In this document: in pieces, positions 17,670 through 27,989 of the stretch | Position numbering within the stretch: position 1 is the stretch's first letter | How the letters are laid out: every line of letters begins with the position of its first letter | Assembly (NCBI GenBank): GCA_016794505.1 | Contig: JAEUJZ010000010.1 | Span: 1 to 64,000, forward strand | Direction: 5' to 3' | DNA: 64,000 bases | From: Myxococcales bacterium | GTDB lineage: Bacteria; Myxococcota_A; Polyangia; Palsa-1104; JAEUJZ01 | The notes under the pieces: model-generated | What the model was told of the DNA's origin: nothing | What the model saw: the letters and a program-made list of their open reading frames with translations, nothing else | Database searches by the model: none | Position numbers and translations under genes: made by a program

Positions 17670-18830
17670 CTACGGCGCGTACGCAGCGGCCTTGGCAGCG
17701 ATCGTATCGATGAGGTCCCCCTCGGTGAACTGCACATCAAGGACGTGCGTACCGTTGGTGCTCGACAGGATCAGACTAGAGAAATCGAGCGGGTTCTGTC
17801 GCGCATCGCCGACTTCAGCGGCCAACGCGATCTCCATCCCTTTCATGTCGCCTTGGCTGATGCAGCGCGCCTTGTACATGCGGCGATACAAGACGTAGGG
17901 AGCTTGGCTGGCGATGCTGGCGGGGAACTTGCCGCCGCTGTCCAAGTCCGACGGAAAGAACGATCGCGAAAGCGTCGTCTGGGCAAGCGCTGGGTCCGGT
18001 GGCAGCGTGCAGACGCCTGCCGCCCCCTCGCGATAGTCGCCGGCATCCGTTGGAAATGGGTTCCCCGCTGCGTACGTGCGATAGCCCATGACGCAGCCGA
18101 TCTGAGACTTTGTCTTGCAGACCGGGATGCTCTTGAAGCTGCCCCCTGTGCTGCCCGCAGCGTCGGTGCCGATCAGCCAGCCAATCGGCAGCGCCGCAAC
18201 CAGCCGAGCGCGTACGGCAGGATCTGTCTCGATGCGCTCGCGCACCAAGCGGCTTGTGATCTGCGCGCCCTGCGAGTGGCCATAGATCACAAAACCACGC
18301 CCCTGGTTGTCGTTCTGCAGGTACTGCTCGAACGCGCGGTGGACGTCGTCGTACGCGACATCGAAACACAGCGAGCGCTCGTCGGCTGACGATAGATAGG
18401 TCCCGATCGTCACCTGACGATACAGGGGCGCAAAGACGCGGCAGACTTCGGAAAGCCTCGCCGCTTGGATACCGATGGTCTTGTACGGCGCCGCCTTGTC
18501 CTGGATGTCCTGATGCAGGCCCGGAAGCGGATTGAGATCGACGGTCGGATAGATATAGAAGCAGTCGATCTTGGGAGAGGCGGCCGGCTGATGCTGGACG
18601 ATCTCGGTCAGCCCGTTGGGCAGCACCTCGACGGCCGTGAGGTTGCCGTCACACGCATCGCCGCTGACATCGGGACGACACGCCCAGCTCGCCTTGTCGG
18701 CATAGTTGGGCGAGGCGGAAAGGGGCGTGCAGCGCTTGCGAACATCGCATCCGGCAAGTGCGCTCGCGAACGCAAGCCCAAGCGAAAAGAAAAGCAGAGT
18801 CGTACGAGGGAGAGTGTGAATGCTGCGCAT
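17670..18830 (-). CDS. DUF3089-like alpha/beta-hydrolase lipoprotein
   Basis: The 386-residue product begins with a lipoprotein signal ending LAGC (Cys28), so it is probably anchored to the outer membrane (no Asp after Cys in the usual sorting sense except D29, which could instead retain it in the inner membrane). The body has CFYIYPTVDLNP near the start and a nucleophile elbow YGHSQGAQ, with later QIGCVMGYRTY; this combination fits the DUF3089 family of serine hydrolases. Substrate unknown. The ATG at 18830 is chosen because it gives the signal peptide directly; the frame extends upstream without meaning. It converges on glycogen phosphorylase. Confidence 0.78.
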   Translation of the reverse strand: MRSIHTLPRTTLLFFSLGLAFASALAGCDVRKRCTPLSASPNYADKASWACRPDVSGDACDGNLTAVEVLPNGLTEIVQHQPAASPKIDCFYIYPTVDLNPLPGLHQDIQDKAAPYKTIGIQAARLSEVCRVFAPLYRQVTIGTYLSSADERSLCFDVAYDDVHRAFEQYLQNDNQGRGFVIYGHSQGAQITSRLVRERIETDPAVRARLVAALPIGWLIGTDAAGSTGGSFKSIPVCKTKSQIGCVMGYRTYAAGNPFPTDAGDYREGAAGVCTLPPDPALAQTTLSRSFFPSDLDSGGKFPASIASQAPYVLYRRMYKARCISQGDMKGMEIALAAEVGDARQNPLDFSSLILSSTNGTHVLDVQFTEGDLIDTIAAKAAAYAP

Positions 18831-19147
18831 GCTTCGCCCATGGTACGGCAAGTTGCCCTCCCTGCGTCGCCACGAGCGGCAGCGACGGAAATCTTCAGCG
18901 TGGACGCTGCACGCGAAGCGAACCGGCCGCGCGACACGGCCCAGTTCCCTCATTCAGAGACGCGCCCCCGGCTCTGCCTGCGCGCAACTAAGCTGCCGCA
19001 ACCACACAGATTCTGGTTGTTTCGAACGCAGGACCGGGATAGCATCTGCGGACGACCAAGCTGTGCATGCTACTCGGCTTGGTTCTAGGCAGTCGGTGTG
19101 GCTGATAACGCAGCCTATTCGCATCGTCGATTCAGGAGAGCCGCTAC
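18831..19147. other. 317-base divergent intergenic region
   Basis: The region lies between the divergent DUF3089 and Fic-fold genes. It contains an imperfect inverted repeat CCAAGC...GCTTGG around 19048-19082 and a clear ribosome site (CAGGAGAG) ending just before the Fic start. On the minus strand TACCAT lies 9 bases before the lipoprotein ATG and could be a -10 box. No further gene is supported. Confidence 0.4.
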
Positions 19148-19939
19148 ATGGAGGAGAGCCGATTCTTCGAGCTAGACGCCAAGCTGGAAACCCTCCGTGG
19201 GCGTCGGCAAGCTGAGGACCCTCGCATCATCGACGCATTTCACGAAAAGATCGACATTGGCTGGATCTATCACGACAACGCGCTGGAAGGCGTCGTGCTC
19301 TCGTACAACGAGATCCGCGACGCGCTCGATCGCAAGATCATCTCGGACGTCAGCCTGGTGAATCTGTACGAAGAGATTCGCAACCACAAGGCGGCCATCG
19401 ACTTCGTCAAGGAAGAGGCAGCCAAGCAGGCCTTGATCAAGAAGAAGGCGGGCTTGGTCACGCTGGAGCTGATCAAACAGATCCACGAGATCCTGACGCC
19501 CGAAGACAAGTCCAAGGGCAACCCGTACCGCAAAGACAACCCGCTGCACCGCGCCTACTACCACGAGATTGCGACGCCGGACAAAATCCCCCTGCGTATG
19601 CGCAAGCTCTGCGAGTGGCTCGACGAGGAAGAGGTCGAGCAGCAGCACCCGATGATCCGCGCCGCGGGCCTGCACTATCGCTTGATGTCGATCTATCCGT
19701 GGACCAAGAACAGCGGCAAGGTCGGTCGACTGCTCATGAACTTGAGCCTCTTGCGCGATGGATACCCGCCGGCCATCGTCCACAGCATCGAGCGGCAGCG
19801 CTACTACGATGCACTGCGACTTGAAAACCATCAGCTCGCGGGCCTGTTGCTGGAATCGCTGACCACCTATACCGGCACGGCGAACCGCTTCTTCGACGAG
19901 CTCGACGAGCTGCGCCGCAGCAACAAAGAAGCGATGTAA
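19148..19939 (+). CDS. Fic-fold protein with degenerate catalytic motif
   Basis: The 263-residue protein has the Fic helical core. An inhibitory-helix-like NALEG (44-48) near the N-terminus, KGNPYRKDN (113-121) and MIRAAGLHYRLMSIYPW leading into the active loop fit class II/III Fic proteins. The catalytic motif HPFxxGNGRxxR is, however, YPWTKNSGKVGR (183-194): catalytic His is Tyr, and the GN and first Arg are changed, leaving only Pro184, Gly190 and Arg194. AMP transfer by the usual mechanism is therefore unlikely; it may bind a nucleotide or target or have a different activity. CAGGAGAG before the ATG supports the start. It stands alone. Confidence 0.8.
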   Translation: MEESRFFELDAKLETLRGRRQAEDPRIIDAFHEKIDIGWIYHDNALEGVVLSYNEIRDALDRKIISDVSLVNLYEEIRNHKAAIDFVKEEAAKQALIKKKAGLVTLELIKQIHEILTPEDKSKGNPYRKDNPLHRAYYHEIATPDKIPLRMRKLCEWLDEEEVEQQHPMIRAAGLHYRLMSIYPWTKNSGKVGRLLMNLSLLRDGYPPAIVHSIERQRYYDALRLENHQLAGLLLESLTTYTGTANRFFDELDELRRSNKEAM

Positions 19940-20165
19940 CGGGCACGCGCTGCAGCCGGCACGCGCTGCGGCTCGGCCTCCGCGTACGCGTCGCTCCCCT
20001 CCTCTGTTTCTTGCCGCAGCATCCAGTCGCTGCATCGCTCCGTCCCCACCACTCTGCCGGATGCAATCGCTTCAGACAGCCAGCCAGCCGCACCCACGCC
20101 GTGCCTGATTTTGGTTTTCACGTCGGCGCGAAGCGCGTAGGCTCGTCGAAAACTAGCGCAGTGAT

Positions 20166-22517
20166 ATGGCAGACACGCAATCGAAGTTCTTACGTTCGGT
20201 GTTTCGCGCGGTGGTGCGCTTCCGCTGGCTGGTCGTGGCGATCTATGCGCTGCTTCTGGGCCCCGCGGTGTACTTCGCGATCCAAGTGCCGCAGGACAAC
20301 GCGCCGGATCGCCTGATTCTAGAGAGCGACGACGACTATCGCGCGACGCGGCAGTTCGAGGGCGTCTTTGGCTCCGCCGAGTACGTCATCTTGTGGGCCG
20401 AAGCCGACGATCCGTTCGCGCCGGACGTGCTGCGCCGCCTGATCGATCTGGAAGCCAGCTTGGCCAAGATCGACCGCGTCTCGACGAACTCGGCGCTGGG
20501 CATTTTCCGTCGGGCCAAAGCTGGCTTTGAGCCCACGCCCGAGACCGCAGCCGCGTTCAAGAAGTTCGCGATGGGCAGCGAGATCTTCAAGCGTCAGGGC
20601 TTGGTCGGCGAACACTTCCTCAGCATCCCGGTGGTGCTGGCCAACCAGAGCGCCAACGATCGCCGCCTGCTTCTGGAACAGGTCGATGCCGTGCTGGCCC
20701 CCATCGAAAAAAGCCCGGCACCGCTGCTGCGCCTGCGCAAGGTCGGTCAGTCGTACGTGCATGCCTATCTGGATCGCGACACGCGCGAGACCGGCATGCG
20801 TTACTTCCCGCTGTTCTTCCTGTTCGTCATCGTGCTCAACGTCGCGCTGTACCGATCGTGGCGGGCGCTCTTGGCGTTTGTCGTCACGCTGGGTGTCTCG
20901 GCCGCGTTCACCGTCGGCTTCGTCGGACTGACCGGAGGCGTATTCACCATCGTGTCGCAGGTGGTGCCGATGACCATCCTCATCACCTGCACGGCCACGC
21001 TGGTGTACCTGCACTCGCGCTTCGTCGATCAGCCAGAGGGCACAACCGTCGACGATCACCAGATCTTTGCGCTGTGCAACAAGTTCCTGGCCTGTACAGC
21101 GTCGATCTTTGCTGCGGCCGTGGGCTTCGCAGCGCTGGCCGTGTCCAAGATTCGCCCGATCCGCGAGATGGGTCTGTGGGTCGCAGTTGGCCTGTTTCTG
21201 ACGTGGCTGGCCGTCTTTACGCTGTTCCCGGCGCTGCAGAAGATCCTCAAGACGCCGACGCAGCAAGAAACGAAGATCGGCGCCAAGTGGTACCTGGATC
21301 TGGTCACCTTTCTGCCGCGGTTCACGTACCGCTATCGCTGGCTGCTGGTCCTGGGCTCGCTGGCCCTGTCGGCGGCGGGTGCTGTTGCGCTGTTTGGGAT
21401 GAAGCCGGCGGGCATCGCACCGATGTACTTGCAGACGAATCCCGTCGAGTACATCCCGCATGACTCGGACCTGTACAAGAACACCAAAGAGCTCGGCAAG
21501 CAGCTAGGCGGCCTGTCGGTGACGACGCTGTGGCTGCGCCCGACCGAGGAAGCGCAGCAGGCCAAGCGCACGCTGGGCGCAGTCAGCAAGAAAGAAATGC
21601 TGCGCGCCCTCGACGATCTGCACACAGCGATCGACCGCATGCCAGGCGTGGGCAGTGTCACCAGCTTGGTCACGATCTTGCGCACGCTGCGCTATGTCGC
21701 GGGCAAGCCCGACGCGCTGCCGACGGACGACGAAGCGCTGGAAAAGATCAGCGATGACTTCGAGCTCATGCTGCCGCGCGAGCCGATGATGGAAAAGTTC
21801 GTCGACAAGGGCAACCTGTCGCAGACGTACTTGGCAGTCGTGACAGCAGCCGACGACTACGAGAGCTTTACGGCGCTCAACGCGCGCTTGCTCAAGACGT
21901 TTGCCGAGGTCAAAGCGCGACACCCGATCTTTTCCGACTACACCATCCGCGCCGTGGGCTTGGCGCCGCTGCAGGCAAAGATCTCGCACCACATGGTGCC
22001 GACGCTGGTCGAGAGCTTTGAGCTCACGGTCGCCATCATCTTCGTCACCTTCCTGCTGGTGTTCCGATCCGGCATCGCTCGCATCATGGCGATGATCCCG
22101 TCGTTCTTCGCGATCTTGGTGATGTTCTTGATCATGCGCGGCACCGGCATCTTCCTAAACGTCGCGACCATCCTCATTGCGACGACGGTGCTCGGTACGT
22201 CAGAGAACGACCAGATTCACTTTTTCTATCACTTCCAAGAGGGTCGAAAAGACGGCACGGTCGAGCAGGCGCTGCGTCACACGCTGCTGGTGTCGGGGCG
22301 CGCGATCTTGTTCGCGACGCTCATCAACGCGGGAGGCTTCCTGGCCTTTGCGCTGGCAACGCTGCCACCGATTCGCCAGTTCGGCATCTTGTCTTCGCTG
22401 GCCTTTGTGCTGTCGATGATCGCCGACTTCACGGCGCTGCCCGCCTCGCTGTGGCTGCTGTTCCGCAAGAAGCCCGACGAGCCCAGCGCCAGCGAAGCCG
22501 CTACAAGCGCCCAGTAA
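20166..22517 (+). CDS. RND-superfamily exporter (MMPL type)
   Basis: The 783-residue protein has the two-fold RND layout: one helix at the N-terminus (about 20-38), a large periplasmic loop, then a block of five helices (about 215-360), and the same again in the second half (about 385-405, 620-765). Motifs such as ATLVYLHSRFVDQP and NDQIHFFYHFQEGR in the fourth-helix region, with the conserved acidic residues, fit MMPL/hopanoid-type lipid exporters powered by the proton gradient. No membrane-fusion or outer-membrane partner is adjacent. The cargo is probably lipidic, by analogy. The ATG at 20166 lacks a clear ribosome site. Confidence 0.85.
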   Translation: MADTQSKFLRSVFRAVVRFRWLVVAIYALLLGPAVYFAIQVPQDNAPDRLILESDDDYRATRQFEGVFGSAEYVILWAEADDPFAPDVLRRLIDLEASLAKIDRVSTNSALGIFRRAKAGFEPTPETAAAFKKFAMGSEIFKRQGLVGEHFLSIPVVLANQSANDRRLLLEQVDAVLAPIEKSPAPLLRLRKVGQSYVHAYLDRDTRETGMRYFPLFFLFVIVLNVALYRSWRALLAFVVTLGVSAAFTVGFVGLTGGVFTIVSQVVPMTILITCTATLVYLHSRFVDQPEGTTVDDHQIFALCNKFLACTASIFAAAVGFAALAVSKIRPIREMGLWVAVGLFLTWLAVFTLFPALQKILKTPTQQETKIGAKWYLDLVTFLPRFTYRYRWLLVLGSLALSAAGAVALFGMKPAGIAPMYLQTNPVEYIPHDSDLYKNTKELGKQLGGLSVTTLWLRPTEEAQQAKRTLGAVSKKEMLRALDDLHTAIDRMPGVGSVTSLVTILRTLRYVAGKPDALPTDDEALEKISDDFELMLPREPMMEKFVDKGNLSQTYLAVVTAADDYESFTALNARLLKTFAEVKARHPIFSDYTIRAVGLAPLQAKISHHMVPTLVESFELTVAIIFVTFLLVFRSGIARIMAMIPSFFAILVMFLIMRGTGIFLNVATILIATTVLGTSENDQIHFFYHFQEGRKDGTVEQALRHTLLVSGRAILFATLINAGGFLAFALATLPPIRQFGILSSLAFVLSMIADFTALPASLWLLFRKKPDEPSASEAATSAQ

Positions 22518-22545
22518 GCGCCGCATTCTTAACGGGTTCGCGGCC

Positions 22546-22998
22546 CTACTCGATGGGCAGATCGAAGTGCAGGACTTCTTCGCGCGTGCCGAGCTTGCTG
22601 TACAGCGCGACAGCCGGCTCGTCAGGCGGGTCGGCCTGCACAAAGATCACCCAGGCTCCTTGCTGCCGCGCGATGGGTTTGAGCGCGTCGATGAGTGCGG
22701 TGGCGATGCCCTGTCGGCGATGGCTCTCCGAGACGGCGAGGTCATAGATATACGCCTCTGCCCGGGCCCGCTCGTGCTTGGCCAGCACGTAGGCGGACAG
22801 CGCAGCGACGACCGACTCGCCGTCCATGGCGACAAGCTGCACAACGTGGCTCTGGGACAACAGCTCGCGGACATACTCGTCCGACGGCGGCTCGCCCAGG
22901 TAGGCAGCCGGATCGTGGAATGCGTCCGCATAGAGCTTGTTGAGCGCGCGAAATTCCGTGATGTGCTGCGGCGTCAGGCGGAAGATGGCGTAGGACAT
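22546..22998 (-). CDS. AAC(3)-I-like GNAT acetyltransferase
   Basis: The 150-residue protein is a complete GNAT. The acetyl-CoA loop HRRQGIATALI and the flanking YIYDLAVS, VQADPPDEPAVALY and KLGTREEVLHFD closely match, from memory, aminoglycoside 3-N-acetyltransferases of the AAC(3)-I family (aacC1/aac(3)-Ia), including the C-terminal REEV-HFD. The length (about 150) also agrees. Such enzymes inactivate gentamicin-type aminoglycosides; chromosomal relatives in soil bacteria may have other amine substrates. ATG at 22998 is chosen for GGAGGGA just upstream. It sits next to, but apart from, the MoxR/molybdenum hydroxylase operon (62-base gap), and no integron or transposon is seen. Confidence 0.8.
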   Translation of the reverse strand: MSYAIFRLTPQHITEFRALNKLYADAFHDPAAYLGEPPSDEYVRELLSQSHVVQLVAMDGESVVAALSAYVLAKHERARAEAYIYDLAVSESHRRQGIATALIDALKPIARQQGAWVIFVQADPPDEPAVALYSKLGTREEVLHFDLPIE

Positions 22999-23060
22999 AG
23001 CTCCCTCCACGATTCACGGTTTCGAGGCCGGCGCGCCCTGGGCCCAGAGCACCAGCATGA

Positions 23061-23984
23061 TCATGCCGGCGACAGCGCCTGCGCCTCGGTGAGGATCTGC
23101 TGCGCGAGCGGGCCTTTTACCTTGGCGATATCGTCTTGGTACTTGAGCACCGCGCCAAGCGTGCTGTGCAGCGTCGGGCCGTCTAGCTGCGTGCGATGAA
23201 GCGACAGCAGGGCCTGCACCCAGTCTAGGGTCTCGGCCACGCCGGGCGGCTTGAACAGATCGGCACTGCGCAGACGCTGCACCACGGACACCACCTGCTG
23301 ACTCAAGCGCTCACCTGCCTCGGGCACTCGCTCGCGCACGATGGCTAGCTCGCGCTCGGCGCTGGGATAGCCCAGAAAGTGATACAGGCAGCGACGCTTA
23401 AGCGCGTCGTGGATCTCGCGCGTGCGATTCGAGGTCAGGATCGTGATCGGCGGTCGCTCGGCGCGCAGCGTACCCAGCTCGGGAATCGTCACCTGAAAGT
23501 CGGAAAGAATTTCGAGCAGAAACGCCTCGAAGGGCTCATCCGCGCGATCGACCTCGTCAATCAGCAAGACGGGCGGGCCGCTCTCGCTGGCGGAAGCGGG
23601 CTCTAACGCCTGCAGCAAGGGCCGCTTCACCAGATAGCGCGGCGAAAACAGATCGGCGCTGATGCGATCGCGATCGTGCTCGCCCGCGGCTTCCGCCAAG
23701 CGAATCGCCAGCATCTGCCGCGCATAGTCCCACTCGTACAGCGCCGCCGCGACATCCAGCCCCTCGTAACACTGCAAGCGGATCAAGCGGCGACCGAGGA
23801 CCAGGGCCAGCACCTTGCCGACTTCGGTCTTGCCCACGCCGGCCTCGCCTTCCAAAAGCAGAGGCCGCCCCAAGCGCAGCGCCAGGAAGATCACGGTCGC
23901 GAGATCGCGATCCGCCACATAGCGACCTTCGGCCAGCCGCGCAACGACCTCATCGACGGACTGCGGCGTATCGCGGGAAGTCAT
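23061..23984 (-). CDS. MoxR-family AAA+ ATPase (CoxD-like)
   Basis: The 307-residue ATPase has Walker A GEAGVGKTEV (about 42-51), Walker B VLLIDEVDRAD, sensor 1 TILTSNRTREI and the arginine-finger region of MoxR proteins. It follows the medium-subunit gene by 9 bases, so it is the last gene of the molybdenum hydroxylase operon. In cox operons CoxD has this fold and helps mature the molybdenum-copper centre of the large subunit; here it probably helps mature the enzyme encoded upstream. The usual partner CoxE (VWA domain) is absent. Confidence 0.85.
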   Translation of the reverse strand: MTSRDTPQSVDEVVARLAEGRYVADRDLATVIFLALRLGRPLLLEGEAGVGKTEVGKVLALVLGRRLIRLQCYEGLDVAAALYEWDYARQMLAIRLAEAAGEHDRDRISADLFSPRYLVKRPLLQALEPASASESGPPVLLIDEVDRADEPFEAFLLEILSDFQVTIPELGTLRAERPPITILTSNRTREIHDALKRRCLYHFLGYPSAERELAIVRERVPEAGERLSQQVVSVVQRLRSADLFKPPGVAETLDWVQALLSLHRTQLDGPTLHSTLGAVLKYQDDIAKVKGPLAQQILTEAQALSPA

Positions 23985-23994
23985 GCGCCGTGAG

Positions 23995-24801
23995 CTACAG
24001 GCACGCCGCGACTGCGCGCTTGGCCAGGACCGCGATCAGGTGCTTGCGATAGGCGCCACTGGCTTCCGCGGTGTTGTTCAGATCGTCGGCGCGCACGCCC
24101 AGGTTTTCCCCCAGCGCCTCGATGGCGGCGACGCTGAAGCTCTGACCCAGCGCCGTTTCCAGCGCTGCTGCGCGAAAGGCATAGGGCCCCGCGCCCGTCA
24201 CCGCCACACGCACGCCGTCTGCGGTCTTGGCCACCATCACGCCGACCAGCGCGTACTTCGATGCATGGCTGCCAAACTTGGCATAGGCGCAGCGCGTCGG
24301 AACTGGGAAGCGCACTGCGGTGATGACTTCGTCGGGCCGCAGCGCCGTCTCAAACAGCCCGGTAAAGAAGTCATCGGCCGCGATCGTGCGGCGGTCGGTC
24401 TGCACCGTCCCGTTCAGCGCCACGATGGCCGCGGGATAATCGGCCGCCGGATCGGCGTGCGCCAGCGAGCCACCGAGTGTGCCGCGGTTTCTCACCTGCG
24501 CATCCCCGATGTGATCGGCCAAGCGCGCCAGGCCGGGAATCGTGCGCTGTACCTCGGGCGACTGGGCCACCTCGGCATGGCGCATGCCCGCACCGATGAT
24601 CAGCGTGTTGCCCTCGACGCGGATGCCGCGAAGCTCGGCGATGCCGGACAGCGAGATCAGGTCGCTGGGGTCCGCCATATCCAGCTTGAGGACAGGCAGC
24701 AGGCTCTGCCCGCCCGCCAAGAACTTGCCGCCGCTGTGCTTGCGCAGAAGGCCCACGGCCTCGGCCACCGACGCCGGACGATGGAAGTTGAAGTCACGCA
24801 T
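23995..24801 (-). CDS. Molybdenum hydroxylase FAD-binding medium subunit (CoxM-like)
   Basis: The 268-residue subunit binds FAD through AGGQSLLP (about 29-36) and [16 protein letters not shown], the two signature FAD loops of the CoxM/XdhB family, and ends in the usual C-terminal CO-dehydrogenase flavoprotein domain. It passes electrons between the iron-sulfur small subunit and an acceptor. Length is normal (about 270-290). It lies 32 bases after the large-subunit gene and 9 before the MoxR gene. Confidence 0.93.
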   Translation of the reverse strand: MRDFNFHRPASVAEAVGLLRKHSGGKFLAGGQSLLPVLKLDMADPSDLISLSGIAELRGIRVEGNTLIIGAGMRHAEVAQSPEVQRTIPGLARLADHIGDAQVRNRGTLGGSLAHADPAADYPAAIVALNGTVQTDRRTIAADDFFTGLFETALRPDEVITAVRFPVPTRCAYAKFGSHASKYALVGVMVAKTADGVRVAVTGAGPYAFRAAALETALGQSFSVAAIEALGENLGVRADDLNNTAEASGAYRKHLIAVLAKRAVAACL

Positions 24802-24833
24802 GGTTCGTTCTCCCTGGTCGTTTCCGGTTCCGG

Positions 24834-27227
24834 TTAGTGTTGCGCCTTGGCCTTGGCGTCCTGGATCGCACGCCAGATCTTTTCGGGCGTCGCCGGCATG
24901 CTGATATCGCGCACGCCCAGCGGAGCCAGCGCATCGAGCACGGCATTGATCACGGCCGGCGGTACACCGATGGCACCCACCTCACCGACGCCTTTGGCGC
25001 CCAGTGGATTGTGTGTACAGGCGGTGACGTGGTTTCCGACCTTGAAGAAGGGGAAGTCCGCGGCGCGCGGCATGCCGTAGTTCAAGTAAGAGCCGGTCAA
25101 AAGCTGCCCGCTCTCGTCGTACTGCGCCTCTTCAAAGAGCGCCTGACCGATGCCTTGCGCCAAGCCACCGTGCATCTGCCCGTCGACGATCAGCGGGTTT
25201 ATGATCGTGCCGACGTCGTCGGCGGCCACGACGTTTTCCAGCGTGACGACGCCGGTCTCGGGATCAATCTCGACCTCGATGGCGTGGCAGCCCGCCGGGA
25301 ACGTGAAGTTCTTGGGGTCGTAAAAGGCCGACTCTTCCAAGCCCGGCTCGACCTTGTCGATCGGGTAGTTGTGCGGCACATAGGCGGTAAAGGCGACCTC
25401 GCCGATCGTCTTTTGGCGGTTGGTCCCGACGACGGTGAACGCGCCGTTTTTGAATTCGATGTCGGCTTCCGCGGCTTCCAAGAGGTGCGCGGCGATCTTT
25501 TTGCCCTTGGCGATGATCTTGTCGGTGGCCTTGACGATCGCCGATCCCCCGACGGCCAGCGACCGCGATCCATACGTGCCCATGCCGAACGGAATGCGCG
25601 CGGTGTCGCCGTGAACGACCTCGACCGAGTCCACGGGAACCCCAAGCTGCTCGGCGACAAGCTGGGCGAACGTTGTCTCGTGCCCTTGGCCGTGGCTGTG
25701 TGTGCCGGTAAAGACCGTCACGCTGCCCGTCGGATGCATGCGCACCGTCGCCGATTCATACAGGCCCGCTCGCGCCCCCAAGGCCCCGGCCACTGCCGAG
25801 GGCGCAATGCCGCAGGCTTCGACATACGTCGAAAAGCCGATGCCACGCAGCTTGCCGCGCGCCTGGGATGCCTCGCGCCGCGCCGGGAACCCGGCATAGT
25901 CAACGGCCGCAAGCGCCATATCGAGCGTCGCGTGGTAGTCGCCCGAGTCGTATTCCAGGGCGACCGGCGTCTTGTATGGGAACTGCGTGATGAAGTTCTT
26001 GCGGCGGATCTCCAGGCGATCCATGCCGAGCGCGTTCGCTGCTTTGTCGACCAAGCGCTCCAAAAGATACGCCGCCTCGGGCCGACCGGCGCCGCGATAA
26101 GCGTCGACGGGCACGGTGTGGGTGAAGATCGACTTCACCTCGACATAGATCGCAGGCGTGGTGTAGCAGCCCGCCATCAGCGTCGCCGAAAGATAGGTCG
26201 GTACCGACGAAGCAAACGTGCTCAGGTACGCGCCCAGGTTGGCCTGGCTCTGCACGTGCAGACCCAAGAAGCGGCCGTCTTTGTCGACGCCCAAGCGAGC
26301 CCGCATGTGGACATCGCGGCCGTGCGCATCGCTCATAAACGACTCGGATCGCTCGGCCGTCCACTTGATCGGGCGACCGACTTTGCGCGCCGCCCAGACC
26401 ACCAGCGCCTCTTCGGCGTAGTGGAAGATCTTGGATCCAAAGCCGCCGCCGACATCCGGGGCGACGACGCGCAGGCGATGCTCGGGCAGGCCCAGCACGA
26501 ACGCGCCGAGCAGCAGGCGAATCAGGTGCGGGTTCTGGCTGGACGTATACAGCGTGTAGCTATCGGTGCCGCTCTCGTACTGGCCAATCGCCGAGCGGGG
26601 CTCGATGGCGTTGGGAATGAGGCGGTTGTGATAGACGTCGATCTCGACGATCTGGTGCGCGGCTTTCAGCGCCTGCTCCGTCGCCGTGGGATCGCCCAGA
26701 TGCCAGTCGTAACAGACGTTGCCGGGCGCCTGATCCCAGACCTGCGCCGCGCCTGCAGCACGTGCCGCAGCCAGCGAAGCCACGGCTGGCAAGGGCTCGT
26801 ACTCGACAGCGATCAGCGACAGCGCAGCGCGTGCCTGGGCCCGCGTCTCAGCGACCACCAGCGCGACCTGATCGCCGACATGTCGAGCGCGATCGGCGAC
26901 GAGGATCGGGTGCGGCGGCTCGACCATGTTCGAGCCATCTTTGTTCTTCACCAGCCAGCCACAGGGCAGCCCGCCCACTTTGTCCGCCGCGACATCCTGG
27001 CCGGTAAAGATCGCGATCACGCCCGGTGCCTGGCGCGCCGCTGTCGTGTCGATCGACAGGATGCGGGCATGCGCATGCGGCGACCGCACGATCGCAGCGT
27101 GCGTCATGCCGGGAAGGACGATGTCATCGGTGTAACGGCCCTGGCCGGTGATAAAGCGGCGGTCTTCGCGGCGCACAAGCGGCTGGCCCAGCGGTCCTTT
27201 GGGGGTTGGCGTCGTCGTGGTGCTCAT
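24834..27227 (-). CDS. Molybdenum hydroxylase large subunit, form II CoxL-like
   Basis: The 797-residue subunit carries the molybdopterin cytosine dinucleotide and Mo site. [17 protein letters not shown] (376-384) and the catalytic glutamate in [10 protein letters not shown] near the C-terminus are visible. The loop AYRGAGR is that of form II enzymes, not AYRCSFR of true CO dehydrogenase with its copper-binding Cys. It is thus probably an aldehyde, purine, nicotinate or similar oxidase rather than a CO oxidiser. ATG at 27227 follows AAGGAGG and begins two bases after the small-subunit stop; the upstream extension of the frame is a shadow of that gene. Confidence 0.93.
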   Translation of the reverse strand: MSTTTTPTPKGPLGQPLVRREDRRFITGQGRYTDDIVLPGMTHAAIVRSPHAHARILSIDTTAARQAPGVIAIFTGQDVAADKVGGLPCGWLVKNKDGSNMVEPPHPILVADRARHVGDQVALVVAETRAQARAALSLIAVEYEPLPAVASLAAARAAGAAQVWDQAPGNVCYDWHLGDPTATEQALKAAHQIVEIDVYHNRLIPNAIEPRSAIGQYESGTDSYTLYTSSQNPHLIRLLLGAFVLGLPEHRLRVVAPDVGGGFGSKIFHYAEEALVVWAARKVGRPIKWTAERSESFMSDAHGRDVHMRARLGVDKDGRFLGLHVQSQANLGAYLSTFASSVPTYLSATLMAGCYTTPAIYVEVKSIFTHTVPVDAYRGAGRPEAAYLLERLVDKAANALGMDRLEIRRKNFITQFPYKTPVALEYDSGDYHATLDMALAAVDYAGFPARREASQARGKLRGIGFSTYVEACGIAPSAVAGALGARAGLYESATVRMHPTGSVTVFTGTHSHGQGHETTFAQLVAEQLGVPVDSVEVVHGDTARIPFGMGTYGSRSLAVGGSAIVKATDKIIAKGKKIAAHLLEAAEADIEFKNGAFTVVGTNRQKTIGEVAFTAYVPHNYPIDKVEPGLEESAFYDPKNFTFPAGCHAIEVEIDPETGVVTLENVVAADDVGTIINPLIVDGQMHGGLAQGIGQALFEEAQYDESGQLLTGSYLNYGMPRAADFPFFKVGNHVTACTHNPLGAKGVGEVGAIGVPPAVINAVLDALAPLGVRDISMPATPEKIWRAIQDAKAKAQH

Positions 27228-27229
27228 GA

Positions 27230-27709
<480 letters not shown>

Positions 27710-27989
27710 TCGACCTCCCATAGCAGCGAGCAAGACTGTGGGGAATTGTGAAGTGGGCTCAGTATAGGCAATCCGCCGGGGCGGCTGTGCGACAAAGATC
27801 CGCTTTTTGCGCCCGCGGACCCAGCCACACCAAGCGTCGCAGAAGCGGCCCGCTTTCGGAAGAAACCGCGCAGACCCTCATGCGCAGAAAAGCGGCACTG
27901 TGCCCCGTCGAGCCTGGCTCTGGCAAGGCCTTGTCAGCGCGCAGCAAACCACAGACCATCGCGATTCAACCAACGCCAAGGAGTCCGTC

